Shown here piece after piece: positions 34,072 to 44,900 of a DNA stretch of 64,000 nt (position 1 is its first letter; each line of letters begins with the position of its first letter). The notes under the pieces are model-generated. The model had not been told where the DNA came from and searched no databases. It was given only the letters and a program-made list of their open reading frames with translations. Made by a program: the position numbers and the translations under genes. The stretch is from positions 124,001-188,000 of the forward strand of contig NZ_JABBDY010000002.1 of NCBI RefSeq assembly GCF_012847295.1, given 5' to 3'. This DNA comes from Microbacterium sp. MF43. Its GTDB lineage: Bacteria > Actinomycetota > Actinomycetes > Actinomycetales > Microbacteriaceae.

Positions 34072-34905
34072 TCAGAACTCGGCTGTGGAGGAGTCGCCGT
34101 CGGCCTCGTCGACGTCGTCACCGGCGGGCGGGACCGGATGCCCGACGTCCAGCACGATGATCGTGATGTTGTCGCGCCCGCCGTTCTCGAGGGCGGCGTC
34201 GAGCATCGCGCGGGCGGCGTCGGCCGGGTCGGGATTCTCGTCGAGGAAGTGACGGATGCCGTAGTCGGTGAGCTCCTTCGTCAGGCCGTCGGAGCAGATC
34301 ACGAAGCGGTCGCCCTCGGCGACGTCGAGTCGCACGTAATCGGGCGTGACGCCCTCGCTCGGGCCGACCGCGCGGGTGATGACGTTGCCGTAGGGGTGGT
34401 TCTCGGCCTCCTCGGGGCTCAGCCGCCCCGAGGCGATGAGCTCCTGCACGACGGAGTGATCGGTCGTGATCTGGATGATCGAGCCTTCGCGCACGAGGTA
34501 GACGCGGGAATCGCCGATGTTCAGAGTCACCCAGTGCGCGGCATCGCCGGTGGTGTCGAGGTACACGCCGGTGAGCGTCGTGCCGGTGCCGTCATCGGTG
34601 GCCTCGGGATGCGAGGCGATGTCCTTCACCGCGCGCGCGAGCGCCTTCTCGATCGCCTTGGGGCTCACCGAGCCGTGCTCGACCATAGCCTTGAGCCGGT
34701 CGATGGTGCTCGCGCTGGCGATCTCGCCGCCCACATGACCGCCCATGCCGTCGGCGACGACGAAGAGGGGGTAGGTCGCGAACACCGCGTCCTGATTGAC
34801 TTCGCGACGACGCCCGGTGTCTGTGACGGCGGCCCACGAGAGGTCCAGCGATCCCCCCGGCACGGCAACCGTGCGTGACTGGGTGGATACCTCGGGCACG
34901 CCCAT
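34072..34905 (-). CDS. PP2C-family protein serine/threonine phosphatase
   Basis: 277 residues. Metal-binding motifs are present: N-Q-D-A-V-F, V-V-A-D-G-M-G-G-H-V-G-G-E, and near the end F-V-I-C-S-D-G-L-T-K-E-L with G-G-R-D-N-I-T. It removes phosphate from Ser/Thr of proteins in the cytoplasm. There is no C-terminal membrane helix, unlike mycobacterial PstP, and no Hanks kinase gene in the window. GGGAGG lies before ATG 34905. A possible -10 (TAGTAT) lies about 40 nt upstream, overlapping the end of the ABC gene. Confidence 0.93.
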   Translation of the reverse strand: MGVPEVSTQSRTVAVPGGSLDLSWAAVTDTGRRREVNQDAVFATYPLFVVADGMGGHVGGEIASASTIDRLKAMVEHGSVSPKAIEKALARAVKDIASHPEATDDGTGTTLTGVYLDTTGDAAHWVTLNIGDSRVYLVREGSIIQITTDHSVVQELIASGRLSPEEAENHPYGNVITRAVGPSEGVTPDYVRLDVAEGDRFVICSDGLTKELTDYGIRHFLDENPDPADAARAMLDAALENGGRDNITIIVLDVGHPVPPAGDDVDEADGDSSTAEF

Positions 34906-34948
34906 GTCCTCCCGGTCGACGGTGGCAGCCCGATGGCCTGCCGCGTCC

Positions 34949-36988
34949 TCACATACTAGTAGGTTCGGCGGCGCCCTCCTCGGCGCGGGCCGTCGGCGAC
35001 GCGCCGGACACGGCGGTTCCGGCGAGCGGGTCCACGAGGATCTCCTCGTCCATCGGCGCCTCGAACTGGGCGTTGTAGAGGCGCCAGTACGCTCCCTTGG
35101 CAGCGAGGAGCTGATCGTGCGTGCCCTGCTCGACGATCGCGCCCTCCTCCATCACGAGGATGAGATCGGCGTCGCGGATCGTGGAGAGCCGATGGGCGAT
35201 GACGAAGGCCGTGCGGTCCTCTCGCAGGCGCGACATCGCCCGCTGAATGAGGAGCTCGGTGCGCGTGTCGACGGAGCTCGTCGCCTCGTCGAGGATCAGG
35301 ATCCGCGGGTCGGCGAGGAAGGCGCGAGCGATGGTCACGAGCTGACGCTCGCCCACGCTGAGGTTCGTCGCCTCGTCGTCGAGCAGCGTGTCGTACCCGT
35401 CGGGGAGCGCATGCACGAACCGATCGACATAGGCGGCGGTGGCGGCCTGAAGGATCTCCTCCTCCGAGGCATCCGGCCGCCCATAGGCGATGTTCTCGCG
35501 GATCGTGCCGGAGAAGAGCCACGTATCCTGCAGGACCATGCCCGTCCGCGACCGCAGGTCGTCACGCGTCATGCGGCGCGTGTCGACGCCGTCGAGCGAG
35601 ATCCGGCCCGCATCGACGTCGTAGAAGCGCATGATGAGGTTGACCAGGGTCGTCTTGCCGGCACCGGTCGGGCCGACGATCGCGACCGTGCTTCCCGGCT
35701 CGGCGGCCAGAGAGAGATCGTCGATGAGCGGCGTGTCGGCGACGTAGCGGAACGACACGTCCTCGAAGGCGAGCCGGCTGGCGTGGTCGGGCGCCGTCTC
35801 GGCGGAGACGTCGTCGGGCTCCTCCTCCGTCTCGTCGAGCAGCTCGAACACGCGCTCGGCGCTCGCGACCCCCGACTGGAGCAGATTCGCCATCGACCCG
35901 AGCTGGCTGAGCGGCTGCGTGAACTGCCGGGAGTACTGGATGAAGGCCTGGACGTCGCCGATCGACAGGAGCCCTGCCGCGACCTGCAGCCCGCCGACGA
36001 CGGCGATCGCGACGTAGACGAGATTCCCGATGAACATCATCGAGGGCATGATCACACCCGAGAGGAACTGCGCGCCGAAGCTCGCCTTGTAGAGCTCCTC
36101 GTTCTCGGCACGGAAGTCGGCCTCGACTTCCTTCTGGTGCCCGAAGACCTTCACGATCGCATGCCCCGAGAAGGTCTCCTCCACTCGGGCATTGAGGACG
36201 CCGGTGGACTTCCACTGCGCCACGAAGAGCTTCTGCGAGCGTCGGGCCACAACGACGGTGACGACCACCGTCAGGGGGATCGTCACGAGAGCGATCACCG
36301 CGAGGAGCGGCGAGATCACGAACATCATGACGAGCACGCCGACCACCGTCAGCAGCGAGATCACGACCTGCGACAGGGTCTGCTGCATCGTCTGGCCGAT
36401 GTTGTCGACGTCGTTGGTCACGCGGCTGAGCAGTTCCCCTCGCTGCACCTTGTCGAAGTACGACAGCGGCAGCCGGTGCACCTTGTCCTCCACCTGCAGG
36501 CGCAGGCGATGCATCGCCCGCTGCACGATCCCGTTCAGCAGCCGCGCCTGCAGCCAGCCGAAGAGGCTCGCGAGCACGTACACGACCAGCACGAGCACGA
36601 GGATCGACGCCAGCTGCTCGAAGTCCACCCCCGCGCCCGGCGTGAAGTCCATCGCGGCGATCATGTTCGCCTGATCCTGGTTGCCCTCGGCGATGAGAGC
36701 GTCGACGACCTGCTGCTTCGTCGCTCCCGGGGGAACCTGCAGCGACAGATAGCCCGCGAACACGACGTTGGTCGCATTCCCCAGAAGCTTCGGGCCGATC
36801 ACCGTGAGAGCGACCGACAGCACCGAGAAGACCAGCACCACCACCAGCAGCGGCATGTCGGAGCTGAGCGTCGCCAGGAGCCGTTTCGCGCTCGGGCCGA
36901 AGGTCTTCGCCTTCTCGCCGCCGGCGACCTGCCCCATGGGTCCGCGCTGCATCGGCATGCGCTGCGGTCCGCGCTGCATGCCGCTCAT
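34949..36988 (-). CDS. ABC exporter half-transporter with canonical ATPase site (heterodimer partner 2)
   Basis: 679 residues. An N-terminal Met/Gln/Arg/Gly-rich tail is followed by six membrane helices and a nucleotide-binding domain. The first two helices are separated by an unusually long outer loop (about 60 residues). Walker A is G-P-T-G-A-G-K-T-T-L and Walker B L-I-L-D-E-A-T-S-S-V-D carries the catalytic Glu. The signature reads N-L-S-V-G-E-R-Q instead of LSGGQ. ATG 36988 overlaps the upstream partner's stop by four bases (ATGA). The pair forms an asymmetric heterodimeric exporter of the TM287/288 type; substrates are unknown, drugs or lipids being typical. Confidence 0.92.
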   Translation of the reverse strand: MSGMQRGPQRMPMQRGPMGQVAGGEKAKTFGPSAKRLLATLSSDMPLLVVVLVFSVLSVALTVIGPKLLGNATNVVFAGYLSLQVPPGATKQQVVDALIAEGNQDQANMIAAMDFTPGAGVDFEQLASILVLVLVVYVLASLFGWLQARLLNGIVQRAMHRLRLQVEDKVHRLPLSYFDKVQRGELLSRVTNDVDNIGQTMQQTLSQVVISLLTVVGVLVMMFVISPLLAVIALVTIPLTVVVTVVVARRSQKLFVAQWKSTGVLNARVEETFSGHAIVKVFGHQKEVEADFRAENEELYKASFGAQFLSGVIMPSMMFIGNLVYVAIAVVGGLQVAAGLLSIGDVQAFIQYSRQFTQPLSQLGSMANLLQSGVASAERVFELLDETEEEPDDVSAETAPDHASRLAFEDVSFRYVADTPLIDDLSLAAEPGSTVAIVGPTGAGKTTLVNLIMRFYDVDAGRISLDGVDTRRMTRDDLRSRTGMVLQDTWLFSGTIRENIAYGRPDASEEEILQAATAAYVDRFVHALPDGYDTLLDDEATNLSVGERQLVTIARAFLADPRILILDEATSSVDTRTELLIQRAMSRLREDRTAFVIAHRLSTIRDADLILVMEEGAIVEQGTHDQLLAAKGAYWRLYNAQFEAPMDEEILVDPLAGTAVSGASPTARAEEGAAEPTSM

Positions 36989-38715
36989 GCCGCTGCCTCC
37001 GCCGTCAGCTGCGACTCCACGATCTCGGCGTACGTCTCGCACGTCTCGACCAGTTCGTCGTGGGTGCCGAGGCCGACCATGCGTCCGTGGTCGAGCACGA
37101 TGATCTGATCGGCGTGCCGGATCGTCGAGACGCGCTGGGCCACCACGATCCTCGTCGCATCGGGCAGCTGCGTATCGAGTGCGCGGCGGAGCGCGGCATC
37201 CGTCGCCAGATCCAGCGCCGAGAACGAGTCGTCGAAGATGTACACCTCGGGCCGCTTGACCAGCGCCCGGGCGATCGCGAGGCGCTGCCGCTGCCCGCCC
37301 GACACGTTCGTGCCGCCCTGGGCGATGGGGGCCTCGAGTCCCTCGGGCAGCGCCGCGACGAAGTCGCGGGCCTGCGCGAGCTCGAGCGCCCGCCACAGCT
37401 CGTCGTCGGTCGCCTCGCCGTTGCCGTACCGGAGGTTCGACGCGACCGTTCCCGAGAAGAGGAATGCCCGCTGCTGGACGAGGCCGATGCGTCGCCACAG
37501 CTCGTCGGGGTCGTAGTCGCGGACGTCGAGCCCGTCGACCCGCACCGCGCCGGCGGTCACGTCGAACAGGCGCGCCACCAGGCCGATGAGGGTCGTCTTG
37601 CCCGCACCGGTCGAGCCGATGACCGCCGTGGTCGTGCCGGGCTCGACGGTGAACGTGATGTCGCGCAGGACGGCGTCCTCGGCTCCCGGGTAGGCGAAGT
37701 CGACGCCGTCGAACTCGACGCGGCCGGCGGGCGCGGGCGCCCCCGCGGCGACCGCCGGGGCCGACACCGACGGCTCGGTCTCGAGCACCTCGCCGATGCG
37801 GTTCGCGCACACGGCCGCCCGCGGGATCATCACGAACATGAAGGTCGCCATCATGACGCCCATCAGGATCTGCATGAGGTACTGCAGGAACGCGAACAGC
37901 GTGCCGATCTCGACGCCCTCCTGCACCTGGAAGGCGCCGAACCAGATGACGGCGACACTCGACACGTTCATGACGAGCATGACCGCGGGGAACATCAGCG
38001 CCATGAGGTTGCCGGCCCGCAGCGCGGTCTCCTGCACCTCGTCGCTCGCGACGGCGAACCGGGCGCGCTCCTCGCGCTCGCGCACGAACGCGCGGACGAC
38101 ACGGATGCCGGTGAGCTGCTCGCGCATGATCTGGTTCACGCGGTCGATGCGCTTCTGCATCGTGGTGAACGCGGGCACCATGCGCCACACGATCAGCCCG
38201 ACGATCACCAGCAGGACGGGGATCGCCACCGCCATCAGCCAGGCAAGGCCGGCGTCCTGCCGCACCGCCATGATGACGCCGCCGATGGCGAGCATCGGCG
38301 CGGCGATCATCAGGGTCGCGGAGACCTGCACGAGCATCTGCACCTGCTGGACGTCGTTGCTGTTGCGCGTGATGAGCGACGGGGCGCCGAACTGCCCGAC
38401 CTCGCGCTGCGAGAACGCGACGACGCGGTGGAAGACGTCCCCGCGCAGGTCACGGCCCATCGCCATCGCAAGCCGGGAGCCGAAGTAGACCGCGACGATC
38501 GCGCACACGATCTGCACGAGGCTCACGCCGAGCATGACGCCGCCGGTCTCCCAGATGTAGGGGATGTCGCCGGTCACCACGCCGTTGTCGATGATGGCGG
38601 CGTTCAGCGTCGGCAGCAGCAGCGACGCGATCGACTGCGCGAGCTGGAACACGACGACGGCGACGATGAGCGGCCACGCGGGCCGCAGGTACCGCACCAG
38701 GAGCTTTCCGAGCAC
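36985..38715 (-). CDS. ABC exporter half-transporter with degenerate ATPase site (heterodimer partner 1)
   Basis: 576 residues; six membrane helices and one ATPase domain. Walker A G-S-T-G-A-G-K-T-T-L and the canonical signature N-V-S-G-G-Q-R-Q are intact, but Walker B reads Y-I-F-D-D-S-F-S-A-L-D, with Asp in place of the catalytic Glu. In heterodimeric exporters this subunit contributes the degenerate site while its signature completes the active site of the partner. The gene is first of the two-gene operon and overlaps the next by four bases. About 140 bp of upstream DNA separates it from the aldo/keto reductase stop; no clear regulator lies nearby. Confidence 0.92.
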   Translation of the reverse strand: MLGKLLVRYLRPAWPLIVAVVVFQLAQSIASLLLPTLNAAIIDNGVVTGDIPYIWETGGVMLGVSLVQIVCAIVAVYFGSRLAMAMGRDLRGDVFHRVVAFSQREVGQFGAPSLITRNSNDVQQVQMLVQVSATLMIAAPMLAIGGVIMAVRQDAGLAWLMAVAIPVLLVIVGLIVWRMVPAFTTMQKRIDRVNQIMREQLTGIRVVRAFVREREERARFAVASDEVQETALRAGNLMALMFPAVMLVMNVSSVAVIWFGAFQVQEGVEIGTLFAFLQYLMQILMGVMMATFMFVMIPRAAVCANRIGEVLETEPSVSAPAVAAGAPAPAGRVEFDGVDFAYPGAEDAVLRDITFTVEPGTTTAVIGSTGAGKTTLIGLVARLFDVTAGAVRVDGLDVRDYDPDELWRRIGLVQQRAFLFSGTVASNLRYGNGEATDDELWRALELAQARDFVAALPEGLEAPIAQGGTNVSGGQRQRLAIARALVKRPEVYIFDDSFSALDLATDAALRRALDTQLPDATRIVVAQRVSTIRHADQIIVLDHGRMVGLGTHDELVETCETYAEIVESQLTAEAAA

Positions 38716-38856
38716 GAGGGTCCTTCCCGTGCGCTCCCCGCACCGCGGATCGCGGCATCGCGCACAGGATGCGACGCTACGCCTCGCCGAGGACCGATGA
38801 CAATTTCCCGGCGTACGCCCTCCGCGAACCGGCCGGAGCCGGTCGCGAACGAGTCG

Positions 38857-39855
38857 TCAGACGCGAGCGCCCGGGTCGGCCGGCAACGGGAAGAGCGCGT
38901 CGATGCGGGCGAGCTCGTCTGCCGTCGGCGACCACGCGGTGGCCGCGGCGGCGTTCGCGTGGACCTGCTCGGGCGACGTCGCCCCCGCGATCACGCTGGC
39001 GAGTGCCGGGCGAGCCAGCAGCCAGCCGAACGTGGCCTCGAGCATCGTGATGCCTCGCTCGTCGCAGAACGCCTGGAACGCCTCGAGCGCGTCCCACGGC
39101 GCCTCCTGCCACACGTGCTGACGCTGCCGCATGATGCGGGTGTCGGCGGGCGCGTGGTCGCGGGTGAACTTTCCGGTGAGCAGGCCGTTGTGGAGCGGAA
39201 AGTATGGCAGGAACCCCAGCCCGAAGCGCTCGACGGCCGGCAGCACCTCGCGCTCGGCGGCGCGGGCGAGGAGGCTGTAGTGGTTCTGCGCCGATACGAA
39301 CGGCACGCCCGCCCGCTCCGCGGCGACGTAGTGCGCCTCGGCGATCTGCCAGCCCGAGAGGTTCGAGTGGCCGATGTAGCGCACCTTGCCCTCGCGGACG
39401 AGATCGGCCAGCACGTCAAGGGTCTCCTCGATCGGCGTCAGGGGGTCGGGCGTGTGCAGCTGGTACAGGTCGATCCAGTCGGTCTGAAGGCGGACGAGGG
39501 ATGCCTCGACCGCCCGCCGGACGTACGAGCGCGATGCGGGCGAACCGATGGGTCCGTACCCCATGTCGCGCCCCGAGTGACCGAACTTGGTCGCCAGTGT
39601 CACCCGGTCGCGACGCCCGCGGAGCGCCTCGCCCATCAGCGTCTCGGACAGACCGGGGTCCTTGCCGTACATGTCGGCCGTGTCGAGGAACGTGACGCCG
39701 GCGTCGATGGCCGCGTCGAGCACGTCCCGGGTTCCGTCGAGCGTCTCGGTGCGCGTGCCCGGGCGACCGAAGTTGTTGCATCCGAGTCCGACAGCGGACA
39801 CGAGCAGGCCGGAGGCGCCGACGCGGCGCGCGGGAACAGCGGTTTCGGGGGTCAT
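38857..39855 (-). CDS. aldo/keto reductase
   Basis: 332 residues, TIM barrel. The catalytic tetrad is visible: Asp and Tyr in F-L-D-T-A-D-M-Y-G, Lys in L-A-T-K-F-G and His in Y-Q-L-H-T-P-D. The NADPH region around S-N-L-S-G-W-Q and the C-terminal I-A-G-A-T-S-P-E-Q-V are present. It would reduce aldehydes or ketones with NADPH; the substrate is unknown. ATG 39855 is preceded by GGAGGG, and TAACGT also lies six nt upstream, so either initiation mode is possible. Confidence 0.93.
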   Translation of the reverse strand: MTPETAVPARRVGASGLLVSAVGLGCNNFGRPGTRTETLDGTRDVLDAAIDAGVTFLDTADMYGKDPGLSETLMGEALRGRRDRVTLATKFGHSGRDMGYGPIGSPASRSYVRRAVEASLVRLQTDWIDLYQLHTPDPLTPIEETLDVLADLVREGKVRYIGHSNLSGWQIAEAHYVAAERAGVPFVSAQNHYSLLARAAEREVLPAVERFGLGFLPYFPLHNGLLTGKFTRDHAPADTRIMRQRQHVWQEAPWDALEAFQAFCDERGITMLEATFGWLLARPALASVIAGATSPEQVHANAAAATAWSPTADELARIDALFPLPADPGARV

Positions 39856-39913
39856 CCCTCCACGTTAGCCTTCGCCGGGAGGGCCGCCCCGCGGCGCCAG
39901 CAGTGCCCGCATG

Positions 39914-39949
39914 CGACGATCCCCCGCCCGTGCGGGCGAGGGATCGTCG
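39914..39949 (-). terminator. hairpin downstream of the DUF5684-like gene
   Basis: Arms CGACGATCCC (39914-39923) and GGGATCGTCG (39940-39949) with a nested CGCCCG/CGGGCG inner stem start eight nt past the stop at 39957. Confidence 0.7.
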
Positions 39950-39956
39950 GAAGCCT

Positions 39957-40763
39957 TTACGGCTTGGGCGGCTCGGGCGATGCCGGCGGCTCCGTCGCGG
40001 CAGGAGGCTCCGTCGCGGCGGGAGGCTCGGTCGCGGTGGGAGGCTCCGTCGCCGCGGGCGGCGGGGTCGCAGCCGGAGGCGTCGCCGGCGGCTGAGCGGC
40101 AGCGGGCGGGGGCGTGTACGCCGGCGGTGCGGCCGGGGCAGCCGGCGGAGCAGCGGGCGCGGCGGGCGGGGGCGTGTAGCCAGCCGGGGGCTGGTAGCCC
40201 GCGGGCGGGGCGGCGTAGCCGGCGGGAGCCGCAGCCGCAGCGGGACCGACGGGTGCGCCGGGCTGGATCGGGATCCCCTGCCACACCACGGTGTCCTTGA
40301 GGAAGCTGTTGCGCCACGGCGCGGGCGCGATGTTCGGGTTCCACGGCGAGGTGGTGAACGCCAGGATGCCGAGCCACACGAGATAGCCGACGCCCGGGAT
40401 CAGCCACAGGAGCAGATACGGCCAGTCCTTGCCGAGCTTGAGGCCGACGCGCCATCCCACGAGGACCGATGCCGCCAGGGCAGCGAGCGAGAGGATCCAC
40501 CCGATGACGGGGATCTGGCTGAACAGCGACAGGGCGAGGGCGCCCAGCATGACCCACGGCGAGAGATCGCCGAGCTTGGCGAGCACCAGCATGTTGTACA
40601 CCGGCACCCAGGCGCGCCACTTGCCCTGCACACCGGCCTTGTCGAAGATCTTCATCAAGAAGAAGGAGCCGATGACATAACCGGCGATCGCCAAGATGAA
40701 GATCAGCGGAAGCAGCACGAGCAGCACCGCCGCCATCGCACCGTAGCCATAGTCGTCGTACAT
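39957..40763 (-). CDS. DUF5684-like membrane protein with Pro/Ala-rich tail
   Basis: 268 residues. The first ~140 form about four membrane helices with the family-like core W-R-A-W-V-P-V-Y-N-M-L-V-L-A-K-L-G and W-L-I-P-G-V-G-Y-L-V-W-L-G. The rest is a low-complexity tail rich in Pro and Ala, ending in repeats of P-P-A-A-T-E, encoded by near-repeats at about 39980-40070. Function is unknown. ATG 40763 gives M-Y-D-D-Y-G-Y-G. The DUF5684 assignment is from memory of the core motif and needs a profile search. Confidence 0.7.
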   Translation of the reverse strand: MYDDYGYGAMAAVLLVLLPLIFILAIAGYVIGSFFLMKIFDKAGVQGKWRAWVPVYNMLVLAKLGDLSPWVMLGALALSLFSQIPVIGWILSLAALAASVLVGWRVGLKLGKDWPYLLLWLIPGVGYLVWLGILAFTTSPWNPNIAPAPWRNSFLKDTVVWQGIPIQPGAPVGPAAAAAPAGYAAPPAGYQPPAGYTPPPAAPAAPPAAPAAPPAYTPPPAAAQPPATPPAATPPPAATEPPTATEPPAATEPPAATEPPASPEPPKP

Positions 40764-40908
40764 GAGCGTCCTCTCCGGAACGATCGTCGATATGCCCCTG
40801 CACACCGAGCCGGGCACGCGCCCCGCGGCTCACATGCTAGCGATGCGCGCGCACGCATGTCAGCAGAAACGACGTGTTTCGGGGGCTGACCCCCGCCGCC
40901 TGGGTGGG

Positions 40909-40921
40909 TAGCCTGAGCATC
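40909..40921 (+). promoter_or_regulatory. -10 element of a leaderless DUF4282 transcript
   Basis: TAGCCT (40909-40914), GAGCATC, ATG 40922. Confidence 0.55.
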
Positions 40922-41413
40922 ATGACCGATCCCACACGCCCCGTTCCGCCTCTGCCCGACCAGCCCGCGGACGAGGCGGCCCGTTCTGCGGGCGCCCCGA
41001 CAGGCGCGACGACGCCCGCGTACGACCCGGCGAGCGACCCCGACAACACCGGCGTGCCCCGGTCTCTCGGCGACGACGCCCCGGCGATCGGCCGAGGCTT
41101 CTTCGCCGCCCTCTTCGATCTCAGCTTCCGCACCTTCATCACCCGTCGCCTGGCGAGCGTGTTCTACCTCGTCGGGCTCATCGCCATCACGATCGGCTTC
41201 ATCGTCTACCTCGTCAACGGCATCGTCGGCGGGGTGTCCCTGCTGTGGATCAACACCGGGGCGGGCATCACCGCCATCATCGCGACGCTGATCATCGTGC
41301 CGCTCGTGTCGTTCATCGCGATCATCGCCCTGCGGTTCATCATCGAGGCCGTCGTCGCCCTGATCGCGATCGCCGAGAACACCGAGCGCACCGCCCAGCA
41401 CACGCGTCTGTGA
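40922..41413 (+). CDS. DUF4282-type small membrane protein
   Basis: 163 residues. A hydrophilic Pro/Asp-rich N-terminus of about 60 residues is followed by F-D-L-S-F-R-T-F-I-T and two membrane helices, ending in a short charged tail. The motif and two-helix shape fit DUF4282, a family without known function. It diverges from the DUF5684-like gene and converges on yaaA with two bases between stops. Confidence 0.75.
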   Translation: MTDPTRPVPPLPDQPADEAARSAGAPTGATTPAYDPASDPDNTGVPRSLGDDAPAIGRGFFAALFDLSFRTFITRRLASVFYLVGLIAITIGFIVYLVNGIVGGVSLLWINTGAGITAIIATLIIVPLVSFIAIIALRFIIEAVVALIAIAENTERTAQHTRL

Positions 41414-41415
41414 GC

Positions 41416-42165
41416 TCAGGCGAAGAGTTCGAGTTCGCCTGACGCCCCGTCACGGACGCGGAGGCCCGCGGCATCCGCCCACCGCACGAACGCACCGCGG
41501 GACGCGATGCGCGGGCGCTCGTCTGCCAGGCGGCGCACCAGCGCGCCCTTGGCGTGCTTGTTGAAGTGATTCAGGGCGCGGACCGCGCCGCCGTCCGTCT
41601 CGCTCACGACCCGTACGTACGCCGACGGGACGGCGTCGGGCAGGGGCCCCAGAGCGACGTACGCCTCGGAGCGCAGATCGAGCACGAAGCGCGGTGATTC
41701 GTGCTCGAAGGCGGCGGTGACGGCATCCGCCCACACGCGCTTGAGCGCCGGGAGGCCCGGAAGCGACGCGGCGGCCCCGAGCCGGTAGGCGGGAATGGGG
41801 TCGAGCGCGCCGACGGGTCCGAAGGGCGCGGAGTGGACGAGCACGTGCGCGCCCAGCCAGCGGCGTGATGAAGCGGGGAGGGATGCCGCGTCCAGCGCGT
41901 CGTAGAGCACACCGGTGTACCGGTCGACGGCCGGCATGGTCGGCGCTGTCCGCAGCGCAGCGTTGACCGCCACCTCACCCCGCTGGGTGGCGCCGAGCTT
42001 GAGCACGCGCGCCGCGTGGTCCTCGTCGGCCGACAGCGCGATGAGCGCGTCGATGACAGCCGCGCGCTGCGGTGCGAGAGAGGGCAGGGCGAGGGATGCC
42101 GCCTCCACCGGTCGCCCGCGCCCGCCGGGGCGCTTCGTCTCGGACGGCGGCAGCAGGATCAGCAC
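41416..42165 (-). CDS. yaaA: YaaA-family (DUF328) peroxide stress protein
   Basis: 249 residues. It opens L-I-L-L-P-P-S-E-T-K and carries R-Y-T-G-V-L-Y-D-A-L-D and N-H-F-N-K-H-A-K-G-A-L-V-R, the typical family blocks. In E. coli YaaA limits intracellular iron during peroxide stress and binds DNA; that role is assumed here by homology. GTG 42165 is preceded by CGGAG. It lies downstream of the atp operon terminator on the same strand. Confidence 0.9.
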   Translation of the reverse strand: MLILLPPSETKRPGGRGRPVEAASLALPSLAPQRAAVIDALIALSADEDHAARVLKLGATQRGEVAVNAALRTAPTMPAVDRYTGVLYDALDAASLPASSRRWLGAHVLVHSAPFGPVGALDPIPAYRLGAAASLPGLPALKRVWADAVTAAFEHESPRFVLDLRSEAYVALGPLPDAVPSAYVRVVSETDGGAVRALNHFNKHAKGALVRRLADERPRIASRGAFVRWADAAGLRVRDGASGELELFA

Positions 42166-42194
42166 GAGGACTCCGGGTGCGGGGCGGGTGATGC

Positions 42195-42240
42195 GAGACG
42201 AAACGCCCCGCGTCCGCGGACGGACGGGGGCGTTTCGCTC
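42195..42240 (-). terminator. terminator of the ATP synthase operon
   Basis: CGAAACGCCCC (42199-42209) pairs with GGGGCGTTTCG (42227-42237), extended by GAG/CTC outside and a nested GTCCGCGGAC in the loop. It begins ten nt past the atpC stop. Confidence 0.75.
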
Positions 42241-42249
42241 TGAACGATG

Positions 42250-42510
42250 TCAGGAGATGAGGGCCGCGTTGCCGGCGACGATCGTGAGGTCGTCCCCCGC
42301 CATGGAGAGGAAGCCGTCCTGCGCGTTCGCCACGATCTTCGACCCCGAGGTCTGGGTGATGCGCACCTGACCCTCGGCGAGGATCGCGAGCACCGGCTCA
42401 TGACCGGACATGAATCCGATCTCGCCTTCGACGGTCTTGGCGACGACCAGCGACGCCTCCCCCGACCAGACCTCCGCGTCGGCGGAGACGAGACTCACCT
42501 TGAGCGGCAT
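42250..42510 (-). CDS. atpC: ATP synthase epsilon subunit, short form
   Basis: 86 residues from ATG 42510. It consists only of the N-terminal beta-sandwich (P-L-K-V-S-L-V-S-A-D, G-E-I-G-F-M-S-G-H-E-P-V-L-A-I-L). The C-terminal helical hairpin that inhibits ATP hydrolysis in E. coli and Bacillus (about 130 residues in total) is absent. It links gamma to the c-ring. Two bases separate it from atpD upstream. No frameshift or downstream fragment is seen, so the shortness looks genuine. Confidence 0.93.
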   Translation of the reverse strand: MPLKVSLVSADAEVWSGEASLVVAKTVEGEIGFMSGHEPVLAILAEGQVRITQTSGSKIVANAQDGFLSMAGDDLTIVAGNAALIS

Positions 42511-42512
42511 GA

Positions 42513-44880
<2,368 letters not shown>

Positions 44881-44900
44881 GGTCCCTGTCCGGTATCGCC

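Noticed and set aside
31114-34905. Complete type VII secretion locus
   Set aside because: Only the ATPase-like gene is present; no WXG100, EccB/D/E or mycosin gene could be found in the flanks.
37060-40095. Open frame of about 1000 codons on the plus strand across the ABC exporter and aldo/keto reductase
   Set aside because: Composition (Asp/Arg/Glu/His/Gly repeats) is typical of antisense frames in high-GC DNA; it crosses two well-supported genes.
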